NCBI RefSeq assembly: GCF_963678635.1 | Contig: NC_087069.1 | Span: forward strand, 10,187,206 to 10,251,205 | Reading direction: 5' to 3' | Length of the DNA: 64,000 nt | From: Symsagittifera roscoffensis | Lineage: Eukaryota; Xenacoelomorpha; Acoela; Convolutidae | Shown here: piece by piece, positions 23,201-38,200 of the stretch | How the letters are laid out: every line of letters begins with the position of its first letter | Position numbering within the stretch: the first letter of the stretch is position 1 | Program-made: the position numbers and the translations under genes | Notes under the pieces: model-generated | Told to the model about the DNA's origin: nothing | Databases searched by the model: none | The model's input: the letters and a program-made list of their open reading frames with translations, nothing else

Positions 23201-26200
23201 AAGAACTTGTCGCGAATGACAAGAGAAGCGGAACAGAGGGAGTTACGCTTAAGAGACGACATGGAGAAGTTGAGAATTCAGCAAGAGCAGTCTCTTGGGA
23301 CTCTTGACACAAAGATAGATGCGATGATGGAGAGGCGAACTCAGGCTATCATGGATAGGTTGGACGGGCTACTAGGCAGCAAGAGTGGACCAAAAGAAGG
23401 GGAACCGAACTCGGAAGGTCCCAGCAGGGAGGCGAAGGTGAACTTCAATGACCATCAAAGGAGGAGGACATATGGATCCACTAGAGGCAGTTCATCAGGC
23501 TACGCCACAAAGGATAATAGAACATGGGGCCCAAACAGTAGAGCAAGTTCAACAGGGAAAAGACAGACCTCTAACGAACGACCAACGCAAGGCACACATG
23601 CGACTGGGAGAGGTGATTCCGGTAACAGGAGACATGCGAGCCCAGGGAGGAGTCGTGTGGGCCAAGGGGGAGACACTCACGGCGATTCGGATTGCAGGGA
23701 TGCACCGAATACAGAGCCTCTAACAAGGTGTGATGACACTCAGGCGGGGCACTCGAGAGATGCCACGGCAATGGCCACAGCCTTTGAACCCCTAAACAGG
23801 TCTTTAGAGACATTCCTTACAAGGTTATCCAAAACCAATGAACGCAGTGAGAAGTCCAGAAGAGTCTTTAAAAAACCAAGATGCTACAAAGACGAATCTG
23901 ATGGCTGTATTGATACCTGGATAGAGGTAATGAAACTGCATTTCGAGGAAGAGGACTTGTCGGAAAGACAAGAATGCAGTGCGCTCACCAGTAACTTGGA
24001 AGGGACAGCCCTGAACTGTGTCATGGCCAAGAAGCAATATCAGCGTGATACAGCCGAGAAAATCTTCGAGATCTTGTTAAACCGTTTTGGATCAGAAATA
24101 TAAGCTCGACTATTGTACTGCGACCGACCAAAAGTACAATACACATACGTTTTTCATAGAGGTATTCTTATTTAGTAAGAAAATTTTTTTTGATTTTAAA
24201 TCAACATAATTTGTGCTTGATTGGGTAGTGAGTACACTATCTTTTAAATTGACTGATAACATCATATTGCGCTAGTTCTCAAATCTTACGACCGATAATC
24301 GGTTAGTGTGAATAAATTAGATACAAGCTGTACTCTGATAACATACACGGATTCGTGGTCACTATTTAATAGAATCTTGTTGAATTTATTGTGTTGTGTC
24401 ATTATTATTGATAGTCAAACTATAAGGTCACTAGCAATCGAATTGAGTGTATAGGCATTAAGAAGTGACAAATTGAGAATGAGTCTAGACAAGTCAAGGT
24501 TACCTAAACGAGGTAATAGCTTTAGGAAATTCATACCTAGAAAGCAAAGAAAAACAATGACCGACCCTTTTGTGGATCGGATCAAACGAGCCCAGACCGA
24601 CAAAGGCGAGACGGTTTCAGGCAGAATGGTTGAAACGAGGAGTCAGAAGTCCTCAGAAGAGCGAAAAGAAATGTTAGAAGTGGAGGTCAATACGGACCAG
24701 GCCATGAATGACAACCAGGAAGTACATGGACTGGAAGGGAGAGGCAGAAGGCTGGCGAGTGAATCTACTCCGGTAGAACAAGGCCATGATTTTGCCACTT
24801 CCACCGGGACATTGGACCGAGAGGAGATGTCGGAACTGTCCGACATCTCAACTGAAATAGTGGCAACTAGAAGATCTCCAACAGACAACACCATGATGGC
24901 AGGCGGGACTGAGAAACAAACAACGTCCTCATCGTTCTCAGAAAGAATGAGGAACACCTTAGGAAACATCTTTCCATTCACCATGGGAGTGGGCACAGGA
25001 AATGAAGCTGAATCACAGGAGGAAGAAGAGGACGAAGAAGAGCAAGTGGACTTTGGGTCTCAAGTCAGCCTCAATAAATCGACCCAGGAGAATGAGGCAT
25101 ACATCGAAAGAGAGACTGGAACCATGGACAAATTTGGTGTGGTGAGAACGATAAGCAAAGACGCAAACACACCAGGCCAGTCGAGAGGCTTTGCGATTAT
25201 GACAAATTCGGAGCCGCGAACTGGGAAGAGTAGAAACAAAGGGCTAGGCAACGCATTGGCGGATCCTGAAGTGGATAATGAAAAGACGTCGAGACAGAGA
25301 GTAAAAGCCCGAATCTCGACCAGCACGAAGCTACCTGGGACCGACAGGGTGACACCGCCACTCGTGGATAACGGGGCAGCAATAGAAGAAGCCTTGAACA
25401 ACATAGTGGGCAGTATAGGAGAACAAAACGAACAGATGTCCTTAAGAATGAGTGAACTAGAAAGAGCAGTTCACATTGAGAGAGAAAGTCTACAGGAAGA
25501 AATAAACCGCAATAGACAAGAAGTTGGTAGGAGCGAAAAACGCTTGAAAAAAAGAACGGACGAGCACATAGCGAAGAACTTGTCGCGAATGACAAGAGAA
25601 GCGGAACAGAGGGAGTTACGCTTAAGAGACGACATGGAGAAGTTGAGAATTCAGCAAGAGCAGTCTCTTGGGACTCTTGACACAAAGATAGATGCGATGA
25701 TGGAGAGGCGAACTCAGGCTATCATGGATAGGTTGGACGGGCTACTAGGCAGCAAGAGTGGACCAAAAGAAGGGGAACCGAACTCGGAAGGTCCCAGCAG
25801 GGAGGCGAAGGTGAACTTCAATGACCATCAAAGGAGGAGGACATATGGATCCACTAGAGGCAGTTCATCAGGCTACGCCACAAAGGATAATAGAACATGG
25901 GGCCCAAACAGTAGAGCAAGTTCAACAGGGAAAAGACAGACCTCTAACGAACGACCAACGCAAGGCACACATGCGACTGGGAGAGGTGATTCCGGTAACA
26001 GGAGACATGCGAGCCCAGGGAGGAGTCGTGTGGGCCAAGGGGGAGACACTCACGGCGATTCGGATTGCAGGGATGCACCGAATACAGAGCCTCTAACAAG
26101 GTGTGATGACACTCAGGCGGGGCACTCGAGAGATGCCACGGCAATGGCCACAGCCTTTGAACCCCTAAACAGGTCTTTAGAGACATTCCTTACAAGGTTA

Positions 26201-29200
26201 TCCAAAACCAATGAACGCAGTGAGAAGTCCAGAAGAGTCTTTAAAAAACCAAGATGCTACAAAGACGAATCTGATGGCTGTATTGATACCTGGATAGAGG
26301 TAATGAAACTGCATTTCGAGGAAGAGGACTTGTCGGAAAGACAAGAATGCAGTGCGCTCACCAGTAACTTGGAAGGGACAGCCCTGAACTGTGTCATGGC
26401 CAAGAAGCAATATCAGCGTGATACAGCCGAGAAAATCTTCGAGATCTTGTTAAACCGTTTTGGATCAGGGGTGCAGGGGCACCAAGCAATGATGCGCTTC
26501 GAGAAACGGAGGCAACGAGAAGATGAAACGATAGACAAGTTTCTAGATGACTTGGAAATGCTGAGAAGACGCAGCCAACGGGATGAGTCGAACCGAAGGA
26601 TGAACCTGGCAGTAGCCTCAAAATTCATCGAGGGTGTGAAGAATGATGAACTTCGAACAATGCTAGCAACGCATTACACACCACTATCAACCAATGCGCC
26701 AACACCAGAGGAGTTGAGGCTCAAGTCAAAAGAATATCTTTTGTTGAAACCTCCTTCGAGATATGGATACTATAAGAACAATTATGGAAATTTTAACAAC
26801 GGACCAGCAAACCAAGGGAACAAATGGTACAAACCGAGGGATGATATGGACAAGAGACGCTCTTGTGCCAATTGCACTTCAGCGGACCATCATGTGTCTG
26901 CATGCCCAACTTACAAACAAGGCATGAAAGCAATAGGCTTTAGCCTCGAGGACGAAGATGCGTCAGAAATTGACCATGAGGATTTCATGAGAGGAGTAAT
27001 TGCGAAATTCGGCCCGAGGTGTTTCTTTTGCAACTTGGAAGGTCATTTTAAATCAGATTGTCCGCAATTCTGGGATGCAGTGGGAGACATCAAGCATCCA
27101 AGGCATGAGGAAGCTTTATCAGGAGTGAAAGCCAGCAAGGCTCGCCTATTGAGTGAAGCGGAGGCGCGCAGAAAAGACAAACCGCAAGAGCTGGCGACGA
27201 AGAATTTGCAAGCGGTAACTGAAGAGACACGTGAACCGGAACCAGTGACTGCGGCCGATGACTTCAAGATTGATTATAGGGCAGCCGCGAGGGATGCTCT
27301 AAATAGAGTGCCGCAGGAACTGGTGACGATAGAGATCGAACAAAAAGTGAAACTCGAACTGGAGAATGAGAAACTACAGGAGCAACTGAATACCTTCGAA
27401 GCAACGGAGGTTGAGGAGACTAAAGCACCAAGCAGGATAGGCCATGACGCCATGATGGAACAAGATGCAGTACACATTGGGTATGAAGCAGATGTGACCG
27501 CACATCTGCTCGACACCAACCGAAAGAAAATCGGAGTCACAGGGCTTCTGGACACAGGAGCGGTAGTGAGTGTGATGCCGATAAAAACTTGGGAAAGAAT
27601 GGGCTTCACGAGGGAAGATCTAATTCCAACGAATCTCCGACTAACCGCCGCCAATCGAGGAGCGATCTACGTAGCCGGAAGAACACCAATAACGGTTCTC
27701 CACATGGGAGGACGGGATCTTTGGATGAGCTTCCTGGTGGTAAAAAATTTGGACGACGCCGACCAATTCATCTTGGGCAGAGATTTTGTCAGGAATTTCG
27801 ACGTGATGATTGACTTGAACAACGGTCTGATACGGATTAGGAACCCGGACCGGAAATATGTTAAGAAACCGATTAATAGGATACTAACAGACGAAAACAA
27901 GGTACCAGTTTTTTTGGATAGAAAAGAAAAATTACAACCAGGACAAGCTGTAGTAGCGATTTTTAGAATGAGAAATTTAATTTCGTTAAGCGATAGTAAA
28001 CAGGTTTGTTCAGTACCGAATCCAAATAGTCAGAGTTCGGTGATTTTAGGCCGGAGCTTCTCGGTAACGCGAAACAGACAGTGTGTCAGTGTGTTATTGA
28101 ACACACTGGACACCACGGTTTCAATCCAGCGTGGAAAGAAGCTTGGTTACGCTTTGCCGATGAGGACCGACTATGAGGAGACACAAAACTTGAAGAAACA
28201 TAGTGTGAAAGACTGTCCTTATCATGCCAATAAAGATAAAATTTTAAAGAGGATTGATGAATTAAAATCTATTCATAAATTGTTTTCAATGAAATCCGAA
28301 ACGGACGACGGCTTATCGAGCTGCTCGAATTTTCCGGAACGCCCCTCGTCATATGAACTAGAATCTGACAAACCGGTTTTGCCAGAGATAGAACATTTAA
28401 AAGGGAAAATAGGTGAGGGAGATTTCGAAAAATTGCGGTACCTCTTAAATCGGAACGCAGATGTATTTTCAAAACATAAGGCGGATATCGGTTGCTGTAA
28501 TTTCGTCGAACACGAAATCGAACTTGAAGAGGGCGCCGTTCACCATAGAGAAGGCGCAATGCGAATGACGCCACACAAGTCGGAAGCGTGCCGAGCGGAA
28601 ATAGCAATGTTGCTTGAATACGACATGATAGAACCCTCGAAATCGCCATGGGCTTGCGGTGTAATAATGGCGAAAAAGAAAGGGGGCAGCTTAGGTTTTG
28701 TTGCGACTTTCGTTACATGAACGCGGTAACGATAAAAGATGCGTACCCGATACCGCGAATAGACAAGAGCCTCTCTAAGCTTGGTGATGCCAAGTTCTTC
28801 ACCACATTGGACTCGGGTTCTGCCTTCTGGCAGGTCCCTCTGCGGAAGAAGGATAGAGAGAAAACCGGATTCGCGTGCGAATTAGGGTTGTACCAGTGGA
28901 AGAGGATGCCCTTCGGCTTGTGCAACGCGACAGCCACTTTTCAAAGACTGATGGCTCAGGCTTTGACTAGAGTGACAAAGAAGTACGGGAACCTGGTGAT
29001 TAGTTACGTGGACGACGTGGTCATAGCGACACCAACCCTGGAAGACCATATTGATCGGTTTGATGAGGTCTTTGGATGCATGAAAAGAGCAGGCTTGAAG
29101 TGCAAACCATCGAAATGTGAAATCCTTAGAGATTCAATCAAGTACCTGGGAGGAATGGTGGATAGGCATGGTGTGAGACCGGACCCGGAAGCAGTGGAAG

Positions 29201-32200
29201 CAGTGTTGACATGGAAGGCTCCCAGAACGGACACACAGCTCCTGAGCTTCCTAGGGTTTGCCAACTACTACTGGGAGTTCATAAAAGGATATGCGGACAA
29301 GGTGTATCCGATGCAGAAGCTGATGCGCAACAAAGGGGAAAAGTTCGAATGGAACGATGAAGCACAAGTTGCCTTCGAGAACATAAAGCGGGAACTGTGC
29401 GAAGCGCCAGTGCTAGGCATGCCTACAGAAAAGGGCATGTATGTTCTTGACACAGACGCATCGGTAGTAGCCATCTCAGGAATATTGCATCAGGAGCAAG
29501 AATGGAATGGAAGAACGGTTCTCCGTCCCATTGCATACGGTAGCAAGGTCTTGAGGGACACTGAGATGAAATATGGCGCACCAAAAGCAGAAATGTTTGC
29601 AGTAGTCACATTTGTGGAAAAATAAAGCGCATACTTGGGGAGCGCTCCCTTTAAGTTACGCGTACACAACAGAGCGTTATCCTGGTTGATGACCTACTCG
29701 ATGGATCAGAGTTATATTGGTAGATGGATAGTAAGATTGGATGGCTACCATATGATAATCGAACACAGGATGCGTGATAAACATCAGAATGCTGACAGCC
29801 TCAGCAAGAAAACTGAATTCTATGAAAGATTGGAGCAGAAGAAAGCCAATCAGGCAGAAATAAAAGAAGGATTTTTGTTTCTGGAGAAAGAAACTTATGA
29901 GGCGCTTCCCTTAACGAGATGGTTGGATAAGTCTGGACATCCAATTCCGGGGCATCCTGAGTTACCTGTTGAGAAAGCAGCCGAGATAAAGATCCTATCC
30001 AAGGAGGACCCGGTCCCCTTGATCTGTTGCTGCGCTCAAACCTGGTCCAGCAAGAACTCTCTCGCATGAACATAAACAGCCTCTCATTATTGGATAAAAC
30101 GGTGCAGGTCACACCGCAAGTGATGCGGATGCTGGGTGGGTTGTTAGAAAGAGAAGTGACCAGAGATGACCCCGAGTGGACAGCAGCAGTGGCTTCACTA
30201 ACAATCAGGGAGAAGGTGAAGATCATGCCGTCCAGACGACAACACGAAGAGAACGAGAGGGATTGTAGGACAATAGTTCAGCAACTAGTATCCTCAATAC
30301 CACGCGGGTTTTAACCAGTACTTCTTACGGACGGAAAGAAAAGGGAAGCAGTACGCGAAGGAAAACCGTACCTTTGTGGACCAGGATAAAGAAGGTGAGA
30401 AGGTAGAACAAAACCTGCTGCAAGATTGTTTGTTCGGGGAGATGAACGATGAGAAGAGCCAGCGAGTACAAGATCAACACCCGGGACAAGGTTTGTCCGG
30501 GGAGTCTGAGATATATGAAAAAATTCCTGATGAGAAACAGGACCTGGAGAACAAGGTTTTGTCCGGGGAGTTCAGATGGATGCGAAGAAGGCACAGACAT
30601 GATCTGGAGGAGCGCGCAGACTCCATCACAACCTCTTCAACAGATGAAAATTCCCGAAACTCAGGAATTGACACCTATTCAGACAGGAACTCGAGCTCGG
30701 GATCAGAACTGTCCGAACTAGCGATCCACACACTACTAGTGGAAACTCGTGCAAGGGATCTGGACAGAGAGGTGTACCAGGATCCTGACAGTGATCGCTA
30801 CCTTATACCAAGCGAAAGAGTCTTTGACAACGCTGCGGATGATTTGGAGACAATAGCAGTATCGAAACGTTCGATAAGTCTGTTGCCACAAAAAGAGGTA
30901 GTCAGGACTGATTTTCAGCCGTTAAAGCAAGAAACACAGCCGCTGGCGAAGATTTGGTGAGTTAAGATGGAAGAAGACACACACCAGCCCAACGAGCTGA
31001 ATAGTCAGATGAGGGTCATGAAGACGTACTTGAAGGCGAGATACAGACTCTCGGATCTTCTAAGGGCGCAGAGAAATGATCGCATGACAAGCAACCTGAA
31101 AAGGTGGATCGAGAATGGTTCAACGGATAAAGGGGACCTCGAGGAAGACAGTTACCGTATCCTGAGACAATACTTCATGCAGAAGGAGGGGAGGTTATAT
31201 TTGAACAAGGACGGGATTGTGGCTTGCAAAAGAAGAGAAGAAGACAGAGTCCTATACAAGTATAACGCGATAGTGTTGCCGCAACTCTATCAGACAGAAC
31301 TATTATTCAGGTCGCATTATCAGATGGGCCATCAGGGGATCGGCAAAGTATATCAGAGGATCCTGAAGCGCTTCGAGTGGCCTGGAATGAAAAAGGCATG
31401 CGAGAAGTGGGTGACAGCATGTCTGTCATGCCAACAGGTCAAGGATCCAAGGAAGTTGCGATTTCCTTTACCATCGATCGAGTCGTCTGAATTCAACGAG
31501 GTGGTGCAGATAGATCACCAAAATATATGCATGACAGGCAGTGGTTACAATCAGGTGTTGGTCATGATAGATCATTTTACGAAGTATGCAGAGGCCGTGC
31601 CCTGCATAACTGCCTCGGCGGAAGAGACATGCGACCACCTGATCAATACGTGGATAGCGAGACATGGTTGTCCGATGACGTTTCAATCGGATAATGGAAC
31701 AGCTTTCGTAGGAGAGCTTACGAAAGAGCTCATGAGACGCTCACAGGTTGCTCAGGCTCACTCCACGACATACCACCCCCAGACGAATGGCTTAGTGGAA
31801 AGACAGAATAGGACGTTAGTGTCGATGCTGAGAGTATATTGTTCCAGGTACATGACCGATTGGGACAGTTACCTTCCACAGGTGATGGGAGCCTATAATA
31901 GCACGCAACACTCCACCACTGGAGTTAGTCCACACATGATGCTAACTGGACACGAAAAATCTTTACCCTTAACTATTTTCTACCCAGAGTATGAGGGAAA
32001 GAAAACGTCTCCACAGGTCTACGTGAGAGATGTGATCAGACGTCAACAGGAATTGAACGATTTATGTAGACGAAATACTCAGCAAGCACAGGCAAGGCAG
32101 AGGAAAAAATTCGACAAGAAAGCAGCTGGTGCAAAAGCTTACAAGGTGGGAGATTACGTATGGGTATTTCAGAACGTTATACCACCGAAAGGAACGAAAA

Positions 32201-35200
32201 AGCTCCTAAAAAAGTGGAGGGGACCCTTCATGATTACGGAAGTGCATCAGGAGGGACGCTTTTACAGACTGAGTACTGGTCGAGCCGCTCATTACGAAAA
32301 CATTAAGCCACACAATCCATCGACAGAAGACTGGTGTATACCTGCAGACATGGAAGAAGGGGATTATCTAATGATGGATCCTGCTTGTGAGGTCAACGAT
32401 AAGGGCACCAGGGAGAAAAACGATTGAAACGAAGTCATGGAGGAAGGAGCGAATACACCGCTGGACCTGGATCCAAACGAGGTGATCGAAGCGGACGATT
32501 AAACCTTACCCTACGCAGAGGAGGATTGGCAGGATCCCGAACAGATGGAGGTTCCCAAGAACTTGGAACCGGATCTTCCGTTCACGATGCAGACTCGTCA
32601 GAGTGACGGGACGAGACCAAGAAAGAAGTATAACCCTTACGGTGACGACTTTGTAGTGGATAGGATAGATCTGAAGAAGATAGTGGAAGAAGTAGTGGGT
32701 CTAGAAGAAATAACTGTGTCACAAGACATTGACATAGTCGATGATCACGACGATGAGTGGATCGACGACCGGTCGTAACCCGAGGTAGAATTCGACGACG
32801 AGCAACAGCAGTCATATGAACAAAACTTGACAAACCTGCGTGTCTTAGAATGGCTGAACGAGATGAAGTCGGACCCGGAGGAGACCAGTGTCACGATTCA
32901 AGAAGTAGATCGTGAAAGCAAAAAATACATGAAGACCGAACGAGATGATCCTTCCTGGGCTGCCCAGGAAGGGCGATTACTCATTCCGGCTTCCAATCCC
33001 GATTTGATACCCGGTATGCGATCGACGGGGACGTCGATGGATATTTTTGTCCGGGGAGTGGGGGTAGGTCTTACCCACACTGAAAACTTGATAATAAAAA
33101 AGTTAAGAATAGCAAGAGAGACAGGAGACTTAGAAGCAGAAACCGGCGAAGAACCTAAGAGACCTGACATAGGGAGGGTAGTTGAGTCATATTTTAACTT
33201 ACCAAATGAATATTCAAGTAACATAATACCAACAGACAGTGATTTTATACTCACAAATAGAACATGTGCGATAGCAATCACAGCAGACAATAGTTTCAGG
33301 ACAGCGTTAGCGGCAGACTTTAAGAGAGAATATGGAAGCAAAGACTAGGGATAGGGGGCGTAGCGGCCTTACCTCCGGCGGCGTCACAGATACCGGGAAA
33401 ATACCTATGCTTCTTGGTAACGAGGGCGACAGAGAAGCAGCACGTGGACCCAGAGAACCTAGTCTTGTCCTTGACGAGGTTGAGGGACTTCCTCGTGGAA
33501 ATGGACGTGAAGGAGCTTTCGCTTCCAGTGTACGACCCGAACAGAGGACGACTGCACCCTCGAGAACTGTACGCGCTGGTACACGTGATATTCTCTGATA
33601 CTAATATACAAGTATATTTACATAAGAAATATTACGTAATATTAAGTATAGGCTGAGTGACGGGCGTGAGAGTATTAGGCTAAAGACTAAGTTGTATGTA
33701 ATGTGTGATATGTGTGATATGTATGTTATGTTATGTGTTATGTTATTAAGCTCTTGGGTAAGAAGGGGTTAGTGACCATGAACAACTGCATGACGATCTT
33801 AGGAATAGATCCAAAGTTTGGACTGTCCAATCTTAGGTCGAATTCCAAAATTTTAAAGACTGATTGATTTTAATAAATTTTAGGATAGAAATCTTTTTAT
33901 CTGACTGTTTTAAGTAAATTTTAACGAGAAGTTAAGGTGAATCTGACAAGTGTGATATTCGTGACCTCTTTTCTAGATCCTGATTGATCATTTAATTGCT
34001 CACTTGAGTCAAAACCTTGAGATCAAATCAAATCTAATCTAATCTGAAGAACAGTATGGAGAATTTCAACTTGGATGAATTGATGGACCTGGCAGAAGCA
34101 TATGTAGAACCGATGATAGATGCGATCTATCGTCGGCTAATGGATCGAGACTTCGCTCTGGAGGACCCAGAGGTAGTCATGTTGCTGACCGCCCTGATAA
34201 ACATCTTGGGGCATGACAACCGTGGGGACCGCCCCACGGAAGTCCTATTGATGGCAGCATATGGAGAGAGGGGAGTACTAGACCGCCCGAACATGAGAGT
34301 GATGAGGTGGAGAAACGGGGCTCTCTCAGGGAGTGACTTGGCGAATGAGCCTGGATTGGAGAGTTCTAGGACTTATCAACCAGGTGAAATGCCTATGCCC
34401 TCCAAGCCCAAACCTGGGCTGAAGAGAATGCATCAGGAGATGAACAGCGAGGCTGACTCGTCTGGTTCACCACTGAGAGCAGCTGTGCCACTAAAGAGGG
34501 CGAAAGTAGAACAGAAGGTTCAGACGAACCAAACCATGCAAGATCTGGATGGGATAAAGGACGAGCTGGAAAGAACGAAAAGGGAGCTGGACGAAGTGAC
34601 TAAGACCATGCTCATTGCGGAGGAAGACAGAGACATGTGGAAAAGATTGTTCGAAGACTGTAACAAAAAGCAGGGTGAGAAAATTGGACATGAAGAAAGC
34701 CACGGACTCGTGGAATAAGATAAGAGACCTGAGACACACTCTTATCCAATATCTCTTACAACAAAATCGCTTTGGAACGGGAGAAGATGAGACTATCGAG
34801 AGAAAGGAAGATGTGAGACGACATGTTGATGGCATGCCCCTACTAACCGATCTATGCTTGGGCATGAGGACTGATCCCTTAGCGTTGATCAGAGGAGCCA
34901 CGGAGGTCGTGATAGTAATCTATGGACCAGCAGTCACATTTGCGTTCCCTGATGTCAAGGTGGAGGCGTATAGGAGGTCGGTGCTGCACCTGAACCTTAT
35001 ATCAGCAGTGGACGGTAGTGCGCTGAACTGGTGTGAGCAGCACGTGTTGCGGGAGCTCATGAGCGAAGATCTGTTATTTGCGAAGATATCAGAGCCGGAA
35101 ATGACGGCAATCAATTTTGACGATCACTTCCGTGATCGCCTGGGATTAGTAGAAAGAGGACACATCGAGGTGTATCCAAAGCTTTGGAATCTGAGACCCT

Positions 35201-38200
35201 ATGATAAAACGAATGGTGAGATAACCAGAGTGCCTCGTCTCACTGCAGCATATCACAAGGTGAGAGAAGAGACGAAGGATTGGGGTGATTACGAGTAGCT
35301 GCCGGAAGAAATCCCCGAATTTCCTCTGATAAGAAGGATGTTGCTCGGAGCAGTCTCCGTGGTACAAACTCCTAGGTTGAGAGCATTCGAAACCAATGAA
35401 AGGAGAATAGGGAATTTCGTGGGAACAATGGATCCATACTTTGTAGGTAGAAATGCCGCCGTGTTACAATACACACGATTTGCCTATACGGATCAAGCGA
35501 CGAGAAGGCGAATAAGCAACGCCGCGACTCCCAAGCCTGGAAGATTTGACGAGGAATGGGTGGGATTAGGCTTAGCGCCTATGAAGATGAGAGGCAGGAC
35601 CGAACTGTCTGAAGCCTCCTTGATCCTGACTAGTGTGAAACCGGAATTGAAAGTAGGAGGAACACTGCAGGCGAGAACCTTCCTAGCATCCTTCGGCTGC
35701 GAGGAAATCAAAGTGGTCCATGGAGAGGAGGAAGATGGATCAGCAGGCACACTGATCATACCGAAGTTTCCGGAAGGGACCGACAATGAGAAGCAAGGAC
35801 CCTCGAGCTCAAAGAAGGACATGTCAGAAGGAGATGACGGACAGGGAGGAAGCCGTCAAGCGGAAGAACCCATGGAACAAGATGCAAGTCAAGCTGGTGG
35901 CGAAGACGACAGGGCATCGACAGGAGGAGTATCCAGCCTAGATTTCAATATCTTCAGTGATCTTGAGAACAACGCGGATACGTTGGAGACGACTGAGCCA
36001 GCGGATGAAGGCATTTCGACACTGGAGCCTCCGTCAGCCTTTATGGAAATGAAACGGAATTTGCCGGAGAGCAGCTCTCCTGGCATTTCAAGAAATAACG
36101 AACAAAGAATCCTCATGGAATCACCTAGAAGAAAAAGAATAGAGGGCTCAGCCAGAGTACCTTTCTTGGGAACGTTGCCCGAAGAAGAGTGGGAAGTACA
36201 TCATCGAGACCATGAAAGTAGGACGGGATGCAGATTGGACAGAGTGGCGTTCATGGAGGAAGTCTGGACAGTGGTTCAGAGCTATGGGACCCAGTCCATT
36301 TTGAAAACAGGTCTCAACCGACCATTGATGCGGGAAGTCCTTGATAAACTTGATGAGTGTGAAGGGAGATTGAGCAAGTTGTTGATTGACTCAACCACTG
36401 ATGGAAGTGAGGCGAACTCTCCCATCAAGATGACACCGCAGGATGATAAAGGAGAGGTGGTGTATCTGTCAAGAACCAGGAGGGGAGCGATGCGATCGAA
36501 ATTGGTGATTGATAAGATCAATGAGATGAAGATGAAGTTAGGCAGCAAGGTGATGCCGAGGAGAGTAGGAAAGACGAAGGTGGATTCAGAGATATCAATG
36601 AAAGCTGACAATTCAGCGAAACGAAAACGAGTCGAAGAAGCCATGGATTTGGGACAAGGTGATTATCAATTACCTGGCACGAACAGAATGTTAACCGATA
36701 TAGCGATGGTGCCACCCATTCTCATGGCAGGGATAAAGTCAACAGGTTACAAATCCAGAAGGAGTGACCGCACTCTGACTGGAGCAACCTTAGAAATGGA
36801 AATACTTAGCCAATGTGGATAAAGCACGATGAAAGACTTTAAACCATCTCCCATGAACCACGGAAAGGGAAGTGTCGCAGGACAACTAGTACCAGTGGAG
36901 TATAACCAACTGACAGTATCGGAGACTGTGTCAATAGATGAACACGCCGGTGGATACATGGAGATGTTAGAGTACCGAAACTCGGCTAGAGGGTATGTGA
37001 TGGCTCTGGAAGACGAAATGGCCATGGAAGGTTATCTGGAGACGATGTTGCGAGACACCACCCTCAAACGGAAGGCGTATGGAACTTTAGCGTTATCCGA
37101 GATGCAGGCGGAAACGATCGAGCAATTAGTGAGCCTTCCATGGAAAGCAGTGGTGTTGAAGTACTTCGAAGAGGAAATGAGGACTGCGCCGAGAATACAC
37201 GCTCTCATGGCAGTACCCTACGTAAGAACCGAATTACAACTGAGGTTCGCCTGGTGCATGATGGGATTAACTCGCGGGGAATATGACTCAGAAGAAAGGA
37301 AAAGGTCAAAAGAAGAGAAAGTTTTCCTTATGACGAACCTGAGGGATCTGATAACCCAAGAGGGGGCAGCAGTAGCGTGCGCGAAGCGGAGAGACGCTCT
37401 CTGTTTCTTTCGATTCCTGATAGAGCAGATTTCAGTACCAGCATTGAACACCTGTGCCAAGATGTTGAGGGAGGGCGATGAACGATCAAAAGCCTTACTC
37501 TTGCTGGCACTGCTGGAGATGCATCAAAGCAAGCCGATGAGGGTGAATATGAAAGAACCTGAGGAATTAGAGCCCATGAGAAAGATAGACGAAATCAGGA
37601 GATTTTCAAACAAGGAGCTGAGACTCACTAAAGAATCTATGGGGGCACTACCGCTATCCAGTGAGTACTGTGGACCGATCAAGAAGAAGTCGTACAGCTA
37701 CGTGTCCGGAATCATAGGGATAGCGTACAACCCTTTCCTGAGTGAAGACATACGCGATTGCTTCTTCGATTACGAGCAGGCAGTGTTGCTAAGATTCTGG
37801 ACGTCGAGAATTGTAACAATTAAGAGCGCTAATAATCCACAGATCAAATTGGGACTGGTCTTGGAAGAAGAGGTGACTGCACCTTCCGTACCAAAATCCG
37901 ACAAAAGAGTAGAGTTTGGGTTGGGATTCTCGGATGAACTACTGAGAACGAGCTTGATGGTAGTGTGGGAACTGATGAGACCATCATGGTGTCCTAGTCC
38001 CAATGCTGACTCGATATTACGGGCGACACAAGACGTGCAGAGGGAGCTGAATGCAGATTGTAACCTGCGTGACCTGAACATCATATATAATGTGATGATA
38101 ACAGCCTCTAGGAGCAACGGCGAAGACAAAGTGGAGTTGCCTGGCTGGGGACCAGAAGACTGGGTTAAACCTGGCAGCTGTCTGGCGGAAGTCTGTGGAC

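Noticed and set aside
22824-23312. Long antisense ORFs (up to 162 aa) opposite gag.
   Set aside because: They shadow the gag frame and are Ser/Leu-rich by composition, without motifs.
28672-28690. Programmed frameshift in RT at AAAGAAAGGGGG.
   Set aside because: It falls inside the RT domain rather than between Gag and Pol, and other indels follow. Decay or sequence error is simpler.
29623-35298. Reassigned stop codons (TAA, TAG and TGA all readable).
   Set aside because: Host genes and the non-LTR ORF end at normal stops, and frameshifts accompany the stops in pol.
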